A stretch of DNA of 64,000 nt from Cordia subcordata (GCA_028554755.1 JAPTOF010000010.1:12716001-12780000), one strand, 5' to 3'. Positions 12,214-23,537 are shown, counted from the stretch's first letter. Translations and numbers: made by a program. The notes: generated by a model from the letters alone, not told the origin.

Positions 12214-13056
12214 TAGGGCTGTACCCGGTTCGATCCAATCTGGAGATTTGGAAATCTCCAGAACTGTCCCAAATTTTCGGTTCTTGAAAATTTTAGAACC
12301 ATAATCATACCAGAAGAAAAAATCTCCGTCCCATATTGTTCCAAAATTTCAAGACAAATAGGTATAAGTATTTGATTCTTTCGGCACTTGTTCATCGGTA
12401 TATGATAGAGTTTGACCCTTTTTATACTTGTTAGTAATTTCTATGCATTTTAGAGAGATTGTTTAGTCTGATTATGCTAATTATATAACAAAATTAAGTT
12501 GGTAATATAATTAAAATTAACTAATGCATATATTGATATATTAGTAAATAGCTGATATTATTTTTAGAGTTACTAGTTGCAATATTTAAGAATTAACTTT
12601 GTCTTCACATCTAACTTTCTTGCACCTTATTCACTTTTTCAAAGATTATATCATAAACTATAATTAGCATGTTAAGAGTAATATGATTAAGATAATTATT
12701 ATAAAATTAATTGAGTAATTAAAAAGTATGATATAAGTTAACTAGAATAGTTATGATTAGATAGAAATATGATATAACTTCATTAGGGTTGTTGTGAAAT
12801 ATATCTAAATTAGAATAAAGTGTGATTATATTATACATATAAAGTACTTTACTCTAATTTTTTCTTTTTCAGTAAGCATTTCAAAAATTTTTATGACCTC
12901 AAAATAAAAATATTAATATTAAAATATTGTATAAAATATTTAAAAATTGTGAAATTAACATATATAATATTATTAAAGATTATACATAATTATTAATATA
13001 TTTTCGGCACGATTTTTCAATCCAATTGGATATCTCCAAGTTGTATATACGCCCCA
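12214..13056. mobile_element. Probable second non-autonomous hAT-like element
   Basis: The left end TAGGGCTGTAC and the inverted right end TGGGGCGTATA match at 7-8 of 11 positions. Both subterminal regions contain a GGAGAT and a (G)ATCCAAT block. Possible 8-bp flanks are AAAGACAA and ACAGACAT (6 of 8). The interior is about 80% A+T with no coding capacity. The weaker ends make this less sure than the element at 10720-12020. Confidence 0.5.
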
Positions 13057-13234
13057 ACAGACATCCATCACCCCTCCACTTTTTGCAACATTTCGTGGTC
13101 CTATCCTTTTTTTTTTGGGTCAAATTCACGATCCTATCTGACCTTCGTCTCTGCACTATTTTTGCTGGTTTCTACCGAAAAAGGAAAAAATAAGCGATTC
13201 ACGGCAACAACAAGGATAAATCGATGGAGAAAGG

Positions 13235-13480
13235 GTGACACTTGGGCTTTTTGTTTTTATTTATTTATTTATTTATTTTGGTGTGGGTCTTTGCGTGAGG
13301 AAAACGATTGAGAACATAAAGGAGATCACCAGCAACCATAGTGCAGAAGAGATTTATGCAATGCTTAAGGAATGCTCTATGGATCCTAGCGAAACAACTC
13401 AACAACTCCTCTTTCTATGTCCATTTTCGTCACCATTTCAATTTCTGTTTCCTCTTGAATTGATGTGTTTCTGTATATAG
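13235..13480 (+). pseudogene. GBF-interacting protein 1-like fragment (DUF1296 N-terminus)
   Basis: Residues about 21-60 of this frame (13295-13414) contain VRKTIENIKEITSNHSAEE followed by I-Y-A-M-L-K and ECSMDPSETTQQLL. This is the conserved N-terminal DUF1296/GIP1 block of plant GBF-interacting proteins, which bind G-box factors. The preceding 20 residues are hydrophobic and do not look like the family, and the frame runs out shortly after the block. The next conserved block of the family (F-H-E-V-K followed by basic residues) was not found before the pseudokinase at 14036. It is either a captured or truncated exon or a decayed gene. An alternative start at 13213 (ATGGAGAAAGG, then GT) could be a first exon if intact splicing exists. 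Confidence 0.65.
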
Positions 13481-14035
13481 ATGTTGATGTTGCTATTCCA
13501 TTTTGAAATTTTGTGACCCGTGAATGGCTCCTTTTTTCTCAAAAGGGAGTTAATAATAGATTATGAGCTCTTACTGTTTATGGTTACTGTAAAAAGTAGA
13601 GATGAAAACAAGGTTACAGTTTGTGTTCTGCGCATACGGGTGTGTGTGATTAGATGGGAAAAGAAAATTAGATGGGATATACCTATAAATGTGAGCACTG
13701 GGTTGAGTTTGCTATGTTGGGTTTTATATAATTGTTAGTAAATCTAACTTGAATGAGAAAATAATTGGGTCAGAACAATAATTTTAATTTCTCCGAGAGA
13801 AAAAGATATGATGAACTTGAGGGGTTCATTAAGGTGAAAATAGATGTATAGTGTGTTTGGAATGATAGTGCTTTATCTCCTATTGAAACTACTCTTCTTT
13901 TCAATCCTTGGTATCCAAAAAGTAAAGGACTTTGTTGTTGTTAATTTTAATGGGAGAAACCTTATAGTGATTTACAAATATCATAAAAGATGTACAGATT
14001 TGTCATCCTACCCTGTTACGACCGTACCCTACTAA
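13481..14035. other. Spacer between GIP1-like fragment and pseudokinase
   Basis: T-rich sequence with no recognisable domain. It includes the 3' flank of the minus-strand pseudokinase. Confidence 0.5.
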
Positions 14036-15145
14036 TTATATACTCGTCTCTCCGTCGACTTTGGTATATTTGGGATGAGACAGCTCTCTCTCCATCAGCT
14101 TAAGTTGTCTTGCCACTTCTATCATTTCTGGCCTGGCTTCACCCCTACGTTGGACGCATCGAAGTGCAAGTGCGAGGAAATCTTGCAAATGCTGCTTGGT
14201 CGTCTGAGTAATCCATTCCTCAGCCAAAATCATGGGATCCACAATGTCCTGCAGATGATCTTCCCTGATGTATATTTTCCCATGTTCATTAATGTAGCAG
14301 AGATTACCTGCAGCTCCGCATACAAATTGCTGGCCTGTGAAGAGCACAATCAGGAGCATACCAAAGTCATAGACATCAATCTTTGTGGAGACGACGCCGG
14401 TTTGTTGATATTCAGGGTCCACGAACCCTCTAAAGCACCCTACTCCAACACCTTCAACATGTAACTCTCCTGCAGGAAGTGTTACAGACATTGAAAAATC
14501 AAACAACTTAGCAGCTCCGTTTCGGTCTACGACAACCTTCTTTTGTGATAGATTTCCATAGATGATGGGTGTGGAAAATGCAGTGTGGAGATAAGTTAGA
14601 GCATTAGCAATATCCTTGGCTATTTTTACCCGATTTTTCCAGGTGAGTGATGACCCACAAATCTGATAATTATCTTTATCTTTCATCTTGTTGTGGAGCA
14701 TATCAGAGAGAAGCTCACAACTTTCGTATTCATAAACTGCTGCTGGCATCTGAAGTTCGAGGCAGTAGCCCAAAAGCTTGAGGACGTTCTTGTGATTGCT
14801 CAACTGCGATGAAACCGCCAAGTCGTGGGTTAGTCGGATGGGAGAAAGGGGAAAGCAGATTGAAGAACTTTCATGTGTCATCTTGATGAGAACTGGGAGG
14901 TCTTTGAAGAAGCCTTTGTACATGCTGTACCAGAGGCCCTGGTATATGATGTGACTCTTGTTGAAGTTGCTTGTTGCAACTTTTAAGTCTTCAATTGAGA
15001 AGCTACGGGCTGGAGTGCATATGCCATTACAAGAAGCAAATCGATCTTGTAATAACATGCTTCCATTCTCCAGCAAGAGTGTTTCTTTCTGCTTTCTTCC
15101 ATTCCTAGAGAGGAGTCTCGAGATTCTTCTTCTTCCGTTTCCCAT
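14036..15145 (-). CDS. ZED1-related (ZRK-type) receptor-like cytoplasmic pseudokinase
   Basis: This is an intact single-exon frame of 369 codons without signal peptide or membrane segment. It shows the family layout: a basic N-terminus (residues 1-20), FSIEDLKVATSNF at about 49-61, and a kinase fold to about 350. The VAIK lysine is kept (LIK, K88). The catalytic HRD is replaced by Y-G-N (196-198). The DFG motif is D-F-S (216-218). The activation-segment 'FVDPEYQQTG' (241-250) and the RPEM block near 339 are present. Loss of the HRD aspartate predicts no phosphotransfer. In Arabidopsis, ZED1/RKS1-type proteins act as adaptors between the NLR ZAR1 and effector-modified kinases, so an immune decoy or adaptor role is inferred. 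Lengths of 330-370 residues are usual. A tandem repeat lies 37 bp upstream of the ATG. Confidence 0.85.
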   Translation of the reverse strand: MGNGRRRISRLLSRNGRKQKETLLLENGSMLLQDRFASCNGICTPARSFSIEDLKVATSNFNKSHIIYQGLWYSMYKGFFKDLPVLIKMTHESSSICFPLSPIRLTHDLAVSSQLSNHKNVLKLLGYCLELQMPAAVYEYESCELLSDMLHNKMKDKDNYQICGSSLTWKNRVKIAKDIANALTYLHTAFSTPIIYGNLSQKKVVVDRNGAAKLFDFSMSVTLPAGELHVEGVGVGCFRGFVDPEYQQTGVVSTKIDVYDFGMLLIVLFTGQQFVCGAAGNLCYINEHGKIYIREDHLQDIVDPMILAEEWITQTTKQHLQDFLALALRCVQRRGEARPEMIEVARQLKLMERELSHPKYTKVDGETSI

Positions 15146-15181
15146 TAACTTGAAGCTATGGCAAGTGTTACTCCGCTAAGT

Positions 15182-15258
15182 GTAGCCTAGCTTAAACTCA
15201 TCCGGGGCCTGCACGCATGTGTGGCCTAGCTTAAACTCATCCGGGCCTGCACGCATGT
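15182..15258. repeat. Two-copy tandem repeat (39/38 bp) upstream of the pseudokinase
   Basis: Units 15182-15220 and 15221-15258 share GCCTAGCTTAAACTCATCC and GGGCCTGCACGCATGT-like blocks and differ by one substitution and one deletion. They lie in the presumed promoter or 5' UTR of the minus-strand gene that starts at 15145. Confidence 0.8.
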
Positions 15259-15272
15259 GTGTGATACTTATA

Positions 15273-15494
15273 GAGTCCGTTTGGATCGGCTATTTTCAAA
15301 AATTTTTTTTTAGCAGTTTTTAGAAAATAATTTTTTTTAAAAGTTAAAAATTTTGAATTTTAAAAAAATTATATTTGATTCTTTTTAGAGTTTTAATTTT
15401 TTTAAAAGTTAAATTAAATAACTATTGTGAATTTAATATAATTTTTTTAAAAAAATATTATTTTCTTAAAAAAAATTCCAATCCAAACAGGCTG
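15273..15494. mobile_element. MITE with GTTTGGAT-type ends
   Basis: The left end is GAGTCCGTTTGGATCGG. The right end, read inverted, is CAGCCTGTTTGGATTGG. The interior is nearly all A/T with short runs. The element at 53061-53288 has the same end motif and size, so both belong to one family. The superfamily is not assigned. Confidence 0.65.
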
Positions 15495-15610
15495 ATAGTT
15501 TGCAAAAGTGTCATTTTCGTGTTCTAAACTTTCTTAGGCGTAGTCGCGCAGAAACTTCCTCCCAATTCGCCAATTGGTCGGTCCAGTCGACGCGTGGAAC
15601 TTTCTCCTTT

Positions 15611-15712
15611 AACTCCGCTTTAACGTGTTGAAAATTTCTCCTCTCAACTCCCTGTGCTTTATATATACATGTATATTGAGAGGAGAAATTTTCAACACGT
15701 TAAAGTGGAGTT
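15611..15712. repeat. Near-perfect inverted repeat: 37-bp arms, 28-bp loop
   Basis: The arm at 15611-15647 is the reverse complement of 15676-15712 with a single mismatch (G against T). The loop (15648-15675) is mostly A/T. A transcript of either strand would fold into a long, almost unbroken stem. It could be a recent inverted duplication, the core of a small MITE, or a young small-RNA hairpin. No target-site duplication or family was recognised. Confidence 0.8.
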
Positions 15713-15914
15713 ATATATATATATAACACCTAAGGAACATGTCATATTTAAAAAAGGTAAATTATTTTATGTGTCACTAAATCTTTTAGTTAGTCTTATT
15801 TTGACTGTTAAATTATTTTTAGTTTTAAAAAAAACCATTAAATTTTTAAAAAAGGGTCTCATTTAAGCTGTTCTAGCTATTAAAAAAATTTAACAAATTA
15901 TGGTAAAAACATAA

Positions 15915-16715
15915 AATACTTAAAAATTAAGTGATTTGGGTATTTCTTTTTCTTTTTCGTTTTTTGTTAATTTTCATTCTGCTTTTATTTCTATCTATTT
16001 ATTCTTTTATTCTCTCTCCTTTGTCTTTCTATTTTTGCTTGTTTTAATTTTTTTTTTTTCATAAGATAATAAATTACAATTATTTTTTGTCCTAAACTTT
16101 TTATTTTACTTTGACTGAAAACTAAAAATTATAATAATAATACACTCATTATGATAATGAGGCAAACACTTTTGTCATGAGAGAATACACTTCATATGAT
16201 TTGGTCTCTTATTATGAAAGGAATATTTATATTAAATAAATATATTAAATATTTTGAATCAAAAATAAATTTTTTTTCTATAACATAATAAAAGATTCAA
16301 ATTAAAGTATACATCTCACTCAGTGGCAGGGTCATGTTTGTGTAAGGGGGCGCCTGATTTTTTTTTTTAAATATTAATTTTATTTATTTTTATTTTTATT
16401 TTAAAATAAGAGGTCAAATCATATAAATTACATCCTCTTATGACGAGAACATATCTTCTCGTGATTATAATGAGTGCATTTTTATTTTTATTTTTTATTT
16501 TTAGCCAAAGTAAAATAAAAAAAAATTAGGACAAAAAATATTTGTAATTTATTCTGTTATAAAAATAAGAAAGTAAAACAACTAAAAACTAAAAGAGAAA
16601 AAGACAGAAAGGAGAGAAGAAAAGAAGAAAATAAAATAATAAAAAGAGACTAAAAATTAATTGAAAACTAAAAAGAAAAAAAATACTCAAGTTACCTAAT
16701 TAAATCAAAAGAGCT
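15915..16715. mobile_element. Foldback element with about 300-bp inverted arms
   Basis: Sequence from about 15915 to 16205 reappears inverted at about 16400-16715. Paired blocks include AATAAATTACAATTATTTTT against AAATATTTGTAATTTATTCT, and TTTGTCCTAAACTTTTTATT against TAGGACAAAAAATA. The loop of about 190 bp contains CAGTGGCAGGGTCATG (16321), which resembles the terminus of the hAT remnant at 63491. There is no coding capacity. Edges are approximate. Confidence 0.6.
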
Positions 16716-17592
16716 GTAATAGTATTATTTTAGCGCCAAGCATTGAGCTTCAACTAAGATTTTACCTAACCTCTATTATCAAGATTTGAGTTCAATTTCA
16801 ATGAACTTTCTGAGCTAGATTAACGTTTAAACTCCAAATTGAAACTTGTCTGCATCACTAAAATTAGGGCACACTACATTAGACTTTAGATAGCAATTAA
16901 ACAATTTAACATCACTTTTATACGCATCAATCACCAGTAAAAATAATTAAAACAAAAAAAGGTATATAAGAATATACAAATACATATATATATATATATA
17001 TATATATATTGAATTTTTTGAAAAAGAAAATGCAAAAAAAAAAGAAAATTTTACACGCTTTTAGTTCACATTTGCGGAGCTCCTTACAATAAGCATCGGT
17101 AGGGTTCATGACTTTGCCTCCCTTCATCGTCCTCATTTTTCGGCTGCTTCTCTGCACCAAACCGTAGTATTTTTAACAAGAAACGAAATAATCAAAAATA
17201 GAAAAGAATTTGAAAATATCATCGTACGAAATAACATACCAGTTCTAGCCAACTTGGACGCAATGTTATTGTTCTTGCACTTATATTTTCATTTTCGAAG
17301 ATGCATTCCTAGTAGGATTTGACAGAAGTGCACAAAATTACTTTTTGAACCATTAAGTGAAAAGGTGTTCAGCTCATACATTAAAGCTAAAATAGTATTT
17401 TGGTCTTTTCCTTTTTTTCGTCTCAACCTTATTTCTGAATGTAAATTATAAAGTTTTAATTATTTCAATTTAAAGTTTTTTAATATAGTTTTGATTTTTT
17501 ATTTTTAATCTTCTATTTTTTTAATTTTTAATTTTTACTTTTTAAATTTTATTTTTTTAACCTTTTCAACTGAATGTATTATCAAAAGTACA

Positions 17593-17630
<38 letters not shown>

Positions 17631-18377
17631 TCTCCAAAATGTACCCTATAATAACTTATAAGATATAAGTATTTTAAACCCAACTTATTTTTTTATCACT
17701 ATAAATAAAATATTTTATGAAAAATATCTTATAAGTGATTTATGATAAATTGTTAACAAACGACATTTTTTTACACCTTTTTAAATTGAAGGTATTATTA
17801 AAAGTACAAATACAAAATCTCTAAAAGGTATCCTCCATGGCTTATAAGATATAAGTACACTAAACCTAGCATAATTTTTATCACTTCAAATAAGATATTT
17901 TGTGTAAAGTATTTTACACGCACAGAAAATAAAATTAATGTCCACGATCTCATTTTCTTTTCAAAATTTCAAATGCCACTTATCGCTACTTAGTTCATCA
18001 TTATGGCAACATGGCATATTTTGATTATTTTTCATCATTACATTTATGTATTTTTTGGGTCTTTATATACATATATACACACTCACTATATACATATATA
18101 CACTCACACATGTATGTATGTATATATGTGTGTGAAAGTGAATAAAAGGATTTGATTTAATAAAAAATCTTAAGAAAAAGTTAATGTTTATGAGTTTTAT
18201 ATATATTAAGTCAAACAATATATTGATAACCTATTAATTTGATTAATATTCCTCTAGTGTGGTTACCTCAATCAAAAGTTCGTTAATAATAAAATTTAAA
18301 ACATTATATTTTTATAAAAATATATTTGTTAAGATAATTTTAATTACATTTTATAAATTAATTTAATATATAATTTT
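16716..18377. other. AT-rich intergenic region
   Basis: This holds (TA)n runs at about 16986-17009 and 17598-17627 and the two-copy repeat at 17565-17925. No gene or RNA was recognised. Confidence 0.5.
17565..17925. repeat. Two-copy diverged tandem duplication (about 200 bp)
   Basis: The block starting near 17565 (GTATTATCAAAAGTACAAAT, then CTTATAAGATATAAGTA and TATTTTATGAAAAATAT) is repeated from near 17785 with the same order of motifs and about 80% identity by eye. The first copy contains an expanded (TA)n run. Confidence 0.6.
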
Positions 18378-18635
18378 TGTTAATTATGTGGCTCGTATGC
18401 TTGGGGCACAAGAAAACATGTTTTCTTAGCTTGACAGATTTTAGGAAGCTTTGTACCAATAAACATATAGTAGCTCATAACATTAAGTGTGGGAGAGGAG
18501 TCTAGTTATGCTTGCATATCAATATAGTGAATTGTTCTCTGCAGCCATGGATGTAGGCAATAATGTTGAACCACGTAAAGCCTTCATGTCTCGTTTTCTC
18601 GTATCCTTTGCTTGTGCATGCTTTTTTTCTCAACA
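18378..18635 (+). repeat. 5' LTR of the copia element
   Basis: It runs from TGTTAATTATGTGGC to CTCAACA. It shares the TATAGTGAATTGTTCT and TTTTCTTAGC/TTTTCTTAAC blocks with the 3' copy. The primer-binding site follows. Confidence 0.75.
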
Positions 18636-18637
18636 AT

Positions 18638-18650
18638 TGGTATCTAGAGC
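18638..18650 (+). other. Primer-binding site (initiator-Met tRNA type)
   Basis: TGGTATCTAGAGC differs from the usual TGGTATCAGAGC by an inserted or changed base. It lies 2 bp inside the 5' LTR. Confidence 0.65.
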
Positions 18651-18882
18651 ATAGGTACAATCTACCGCAAACAAGAAAAAAAATTAAAAGTCACAATAAT
18701 AGCAAAACCAAACAAAGCTTCAACCAAGCAATGCCTAAAGCTTGCCGAAGAAGACACAAGTGGGTCATGTTCAAATCTCGTCATTGGAGAAAGGAAATTT
18801 TTCATGGAAGGCATGGTTAGCTTCATCATCTTGCGAGAAAGCTATTGATACCCTTCATGTTGTCTAACATTGTTGGAATAAG

Positions 18883-20744
18883 TGATGTGCCTTTTCAGTG
18901 CAAGCCCTAAAAGACCCGCAAGCGTACGGATCGTGCAGAATAGTGTGTACAAGTGCGGGTGTCGAACCACAGGGAGGCGTGAATTGTGGAAGAAATTCTA
19001 TGTTAGCTTGCTTTAGAATAAGCCTAAAGAGGGAACCTAAGCTAATATGTTTATGTACTTTTGGATTTTTAGGAGCTAAGGGGAAAAGTGAAAGGACTAC
19101 ACTATAAATGCAATAAGGGAAAGAAGCAAGAACTAAGCTAACCTAGGGGATTAAAACAATAGGAAAGTGACAAGGAGACCTACACTTGCGAATGGGTGAC
19201 TTTCTACCTCTTTGCTATGGGATTCGGGAATTGGCTTACTAAATACGGCTTCTAATACTAAGCAACTAATCTAGTATCCTAATTACACCCTAGGACTTGG
19301 TGCGGGACTGTCCCTAAGCATGAACACTTAGAGCTACGGCATGGTTGTTATGTACCTAAGGCCATAGGAGGGAATAGAAAGTTACCTAGGTATCCTAGAA
19401 CAATCCCACCTTAGTTTCTAACTATTAGCTGAATTTAACGCTAAGACCTAGGGTTTCTAGGGTCGACTAAGCCTATTTTGAATCCTGTTAGCTGGATTTA
19501 AAGCTAAAGAAAACTCGATCTAGACTAGTACTAACTTATGTGCCATCATTCTAGGGACACTAAAGCAGATTGGTATCTAATAGGCGTAGTCCTACATGTT
19601 TGAATATGACGTCCTATTCACGATACAATCACAAGCTAGTTTGATTTACGCCATTGGAAGCATTCAAGCATCAACATGTGGCATTAATTAAGCATGTATT
19701 CAATATAAGGCATGTTTCATACTCGCATAGACATGAATAGAATTAACCCACTTCATATTATCCATAATCACACATATAGACATGCATAATCTAAAGATTA
19801 GAAGTGTTCTATAGTAAATACAGCTCAATCTATATACATACAACTCATTCAAGCATTACATCAAGTACATGGACATGAAATGCTATAGAGCCATTCATAT
19901 TAAGAACAAAGTATGTATATATACAAGCCAATCAAATCCCATAACAAAGAATACAAAAATTATCCTATCACACAAGCTTAGGCACCCTAATCTATCTACT
20001 CAAGCATAAAATAGATAAGAATGAAAGAGGTTATAGAAGCTTGTTTCTTTACAAACTTAAGCAGATCTTCACCAAATGATGTTTGAATCCTCTAAAATCA
20101 AATTAATTCTAAGTGGGTGTGTGTGTTAGTATGGCTATTAGAGGTGGATGGAAGTAGGGTATTGTGTGTTAGAAATGGGTGTGTAAATGGGAGATGAAAA
20201 GAGGATCCAAATCTATTAAAAATAGGCTAGAAAAGGGCTTAAATAATGCAGTATACGTGTCCAGCCGAGTCCTTGGCTGATCGATCGGCCTAGCATTTAG
20301 GTCAACTAGCCCAAAATGGGTTGCTCTTTGTTTTGGCTTGTCCTCTAGGCCGGTCAATCGACCCTGAGGGGGGGGTCGATCGGCCAGGTCAGAAGTTGGC
20401 CAATTTTCTCCCGTTCCATCCGTTTCGCTTCAGTTGCTTTTTTCTTCCCCCGGTTGCCTCCAAACACTTCTTTTATGCTTTACCACATCCTGAACACCTC
20501 GAGCTTGACTCCATCATCAATTCTCAATCAATTCAAGTCCCGAGCTTTTGATCTATCTTCACCAAACATGAGAAACATACCTGCATTAGTATAGTGTTTA
20601 TTTTAAAACTCAACTATGTACATTTACTTACGCTTAAGCCTAACTCTAGTGTAGGTACAATACTAATGCATCTCTTAAAGCTCAAAACACCTCTAATACA
20701 TGGATAAATGACAATGCAAACACACACAAAAATACAACACATCA
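18883..20744 (-). repeat. Athila-type LTR (1.86 kb)
   Basis: On the plus strand it begins TGATGTGCC and ends AACACATCA. A CAAGCCCTAAAAGACCCGCA block close to its end and a GTACAAGTGCGGG block are shared in layout with the LTRs at 3963 and 5565. No second copy of this LTR is in the window. Confidence 0.75.
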
Positions 20745-21946
20745 ACACCCCCAAACCTTCTCCTTGTTTGTCCCCAAGCAAGCCCAATCTTAAGTTTATT
20801 TCTAAGGCCGATGCAAAGGATTACCTAAGGGATTGACTCGCTATCAAGGCTAGTCTAAGAAGCATGAAAGAGGCATTTCTATTGTGGAGAGATCCCCAAG
20901 TCTCTTCGAATCCTCTCTCTCCTCATATGGGGCCTTGTTCCTCATGGGAATTTCCCAAGTAGCCCAACCACCACAAGCCTAGGATTCTAACTCACGCACA
21001 CGGCATGTTGATATTTTGTGCCCCCTCGACTTAACATGGCCTCCCGAATATGCACAAAGCTTCAAAGGCAAGAAGAGACAATATACAAATCCAATGGCTT
21101 ATAAAAGCCTTATTCACATATATACAAAGAGGATAGCTTGTGCTAAGTTGACATTGTGTCACTTATGCACTTATTCACAAAACATTTTGGTGCCTTTGGC
21201 TTTTTCTTTTGCAATTTTTTCTCAAAATTTTTTTCATGTTTTTGATCTTTTTCCACCATTTTTGCCTCTTTCAATTTTTTTTTTGGATTTTCATACTTTG
21301 CACTACATTTACACAAAAAAAGAAAAGAAAAAGAAAGGCTAGGGCATATGAAAAAGAACCAATCAAGGAAAGGAATCTCACATCAACAACCCTTTTTCTT
21401 CATTTTCTCCTACCAAGCTTTGGGGTGGCCACAATGGGGCATTCTTAAAGGTCCTCACTTCCCACAAATTTTAAGGGCATCGCTTCCAAGACCTATTCTT
21501 CAATCCACTCCATTCATTTCTCACAATGCTTCTTATATCCAACAATCAATTGAGTCAATTACAATAGCCAACACAATGATCAACGAAGAAATAAACGACT
21601 CTACATGCATTAAAATTTGAAAAATTTGCACCATTTTTAACCAGATAATGCAATCTACCCTAAGAAAACATAACATAAAAAAACTTTTGGCCATCAAATA
21701 ATGCAATTTACCTTAAGAAAACATAAAACAATAAGACCAAACCCCCATACCCCCAAGCCTTATCCTTGCTTGTCCTCAAGTAAATAGAGTAAAACACATA
21801 AACAAGCAAATTGGATAACAAAGCAAGTAAGGGTGGTAGGGATGGGGTAGAAACAAGGAAACAAGTAGAGAAAGAACAGATACAACCTTGCATTCTTTGG
21901 AGCTCTCCATGCCAATGATACATCACCATATTACTAACCCTGTAAC
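20745..21946 (-). other. Athila spacer between pol and 3' LTR
   Basis: This non-coding segment carries two similar C-rich/purine-tract blocks on the plus strand: CACCCCCAAACC at 20746 followed by CCTTGTTTGTCCCCAAG, and CCCCCAAGCC near 21750 followed by CCTTGCTTGTCCTCAAG. The first directly abuts the LTR and is the likely polypurine tract. Short frames here are chance. Confidence 0.55.
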
Positions 21947-22568
21947 TCATAAACCATTAACACTTACAAAGAAAACAAGGTTAAGAGTATTATCTATGCA
22001 AGTTTGCATTGACACGTGCAATAATAAACAACAATGTACCTTATTGGACAAAGGATAGGGATTCAACACTTTGGTATGGGTGAAAGAAAAGAAAGAAAAC
22101 AAAAAGGAAAGAAAATGAAATAAGTGCAAAATTGCAAAATTGAACCTAGGTCCTCCTAGTAGCGCTAACCACCATGTCGTTAGCCAGGCAATCTTCTCTT
22201 CTTCACCTCCATAAATGGGGTCCTGAAGCATTAAAACCTCCACATGAGCCATGCTCGGATCATATGCATGCTTCAGGCATTGCCCGTTCACTGTCATCTC
22301 TCGGCTATCCTTCAAATCCTTAATCTTGACTACTCCAGAAGGGTAGGCAACCAACACCTCATACGGACCATCTTATCTTGACTTGAGCTTACTTGGAAAG
22401 AGTTTCAAACGTGAGTTAAACAACCAAACTTTATCGAAGGGAGAGAATGATTTCTTAGGAATGTGTTTATCACGAATTCTTTTCATCCTATCTTTATAAA
22501 GCTTGGCATTCTTATACACCTCAAACCTAAGCTCTTCCAACTCTGCTAGATGGTTCTTGTGTACTTGC
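21947..22568 (-). pseudogene. Athila pol C-terminus (end of integrase)
   Basis: Reading right to left, the minus strand gives [39 protein letters not shown], a stop, then GPYEV and VVKIKDLKDSREMTVNGQCL. This is the characteristic end of Ty3/gypsy pol downstream of the integrase core ('..LFPGKL+SRW.GPF.V..' and 'V..DP..G..F.VNGQRLK'). One stop interrupts it where the tryptophan is usual. The catalytic integrase core is not present. Confidence 0.75.
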
Positions 22569-23537
22569 TATTTTATGTCAATGACATGTTTATTACTACA
22601 AAAGCATGTTTACCACTAATAGGTTAAGAACTAGCTAGATGATGAGTTTGAGATGAAGAATCTTGGAGTAGCAAAGAAGATTCTTGGCATGGAGATTCAC
22701 AGAGATAGAAACGCAAAGTTGTTCTTATATCAACAGAGTTATGTTGAAGGAGCTTGAACATTTTAGGATGCATAGCAAAGCCTATGAGTATGCCTCTCGC
22801 AGCTTAGTTCAGATTGCCTGTAGACCTATCACCTAAAATTGAGGAGGAGATAGAGCATATGTCGTGTTTCATGCTCGAATGTTGTTGGCATCCTTATGTA
22901 TGTTATGGTTTACACTCGTCCTAATATTTCACATGTAGTTAATTTTGCTAACAGGTATAAGTCATCGCCTAGAAAAGAACATCGGGATGCAGTGAAATGG
23001 ATATTCAAATATTTGCAGGGCACTGTGGACGTGGGATTTTGTAAGTCTGGTAAGGTATCTTGATTAAGACTTTGCTAGTGATTTTGATAAGAGGAGATCT
23101 CTAACTTCTTACTTGATTAGTTGGAAACTGACATTGTAGTCTTCTGATGCGTTGTTGACTATTATGGCATAATATATGGTGGTTGTAGAAGCTGTGAAGG
23201 TGATCATGTGATTACAAGGCCTGGTTCGTGATCTTGGATTGTAGCAAAGGTCAGAATAGTCTTTTGTGATAGCTAAAGCACAATTCATCTGACAAAAGTT
23301 AGAGGTATCATGAGAGGACTAAACACTTTGATGTAATGTGTCACTTTATCAAAGACATTGTGTGACAAGGGATCATATCCCATGATAATCCTACAGATAT
23401 GATGACTAAGGTGGCCTAATAAGCAAGTTCAAGCATTGCATGGACTTGGTTGCTATTTGCGGTGCAGAGCATTGAGCTCCGAAGAGGGCATTTTGGTAGC
23501 AGAGATGACGATACATTGATTGGAGCGAATATATGCT
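22569..23537 (+). pseudogene. Copia reverse transcriptase/RNase H remnant
   Basis: It starts at the catalytic box, read as LFYVNDMFIT (YVDDM expected). It then gives FEMKNLGVAKKILGMEIHRD in a second frame, YTRPNISHVVNFANRY and HRDAVKWIFKYLQGTVDVGF. These are the connection and RNase H blocks of Ty1/copia pol. Several frameshifts and stops are present. The last part resembles the copia tail just before the purine tract (a CYLRCRALSSEEG run). Confidence 0.75.

Larger units (their letters stand above)
18883..22568 (-). mobile_element. 3' part of an Athila-type Ty3/gypsy element, nested in the copia element
   Basis: The LTR at 18883-20744 has exact inverted termini (TGATGTG/CACATCA). It is preceded, in element orientation, by the purine tract GGTTTGGGGGTGT. 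Further inside is the C-terminal end of pol (21947-22568). Everything 5' of that (gag, protease, reverse transcriptase, most of integrase and the 5' LTR) is absent, and the sequence changes abruptly to copia reverse transcriptase at about 22569. The orientation is opposite to the surrounding copia element. Confidence 0.8.

Noticed and set aside
20321..22020. Several plus-strand frames of 70-110 codons
   Set aside because: They lie within the Athila LTR and its non-coding 3' spacer, on the strand opposite to the element, and carry no motif.
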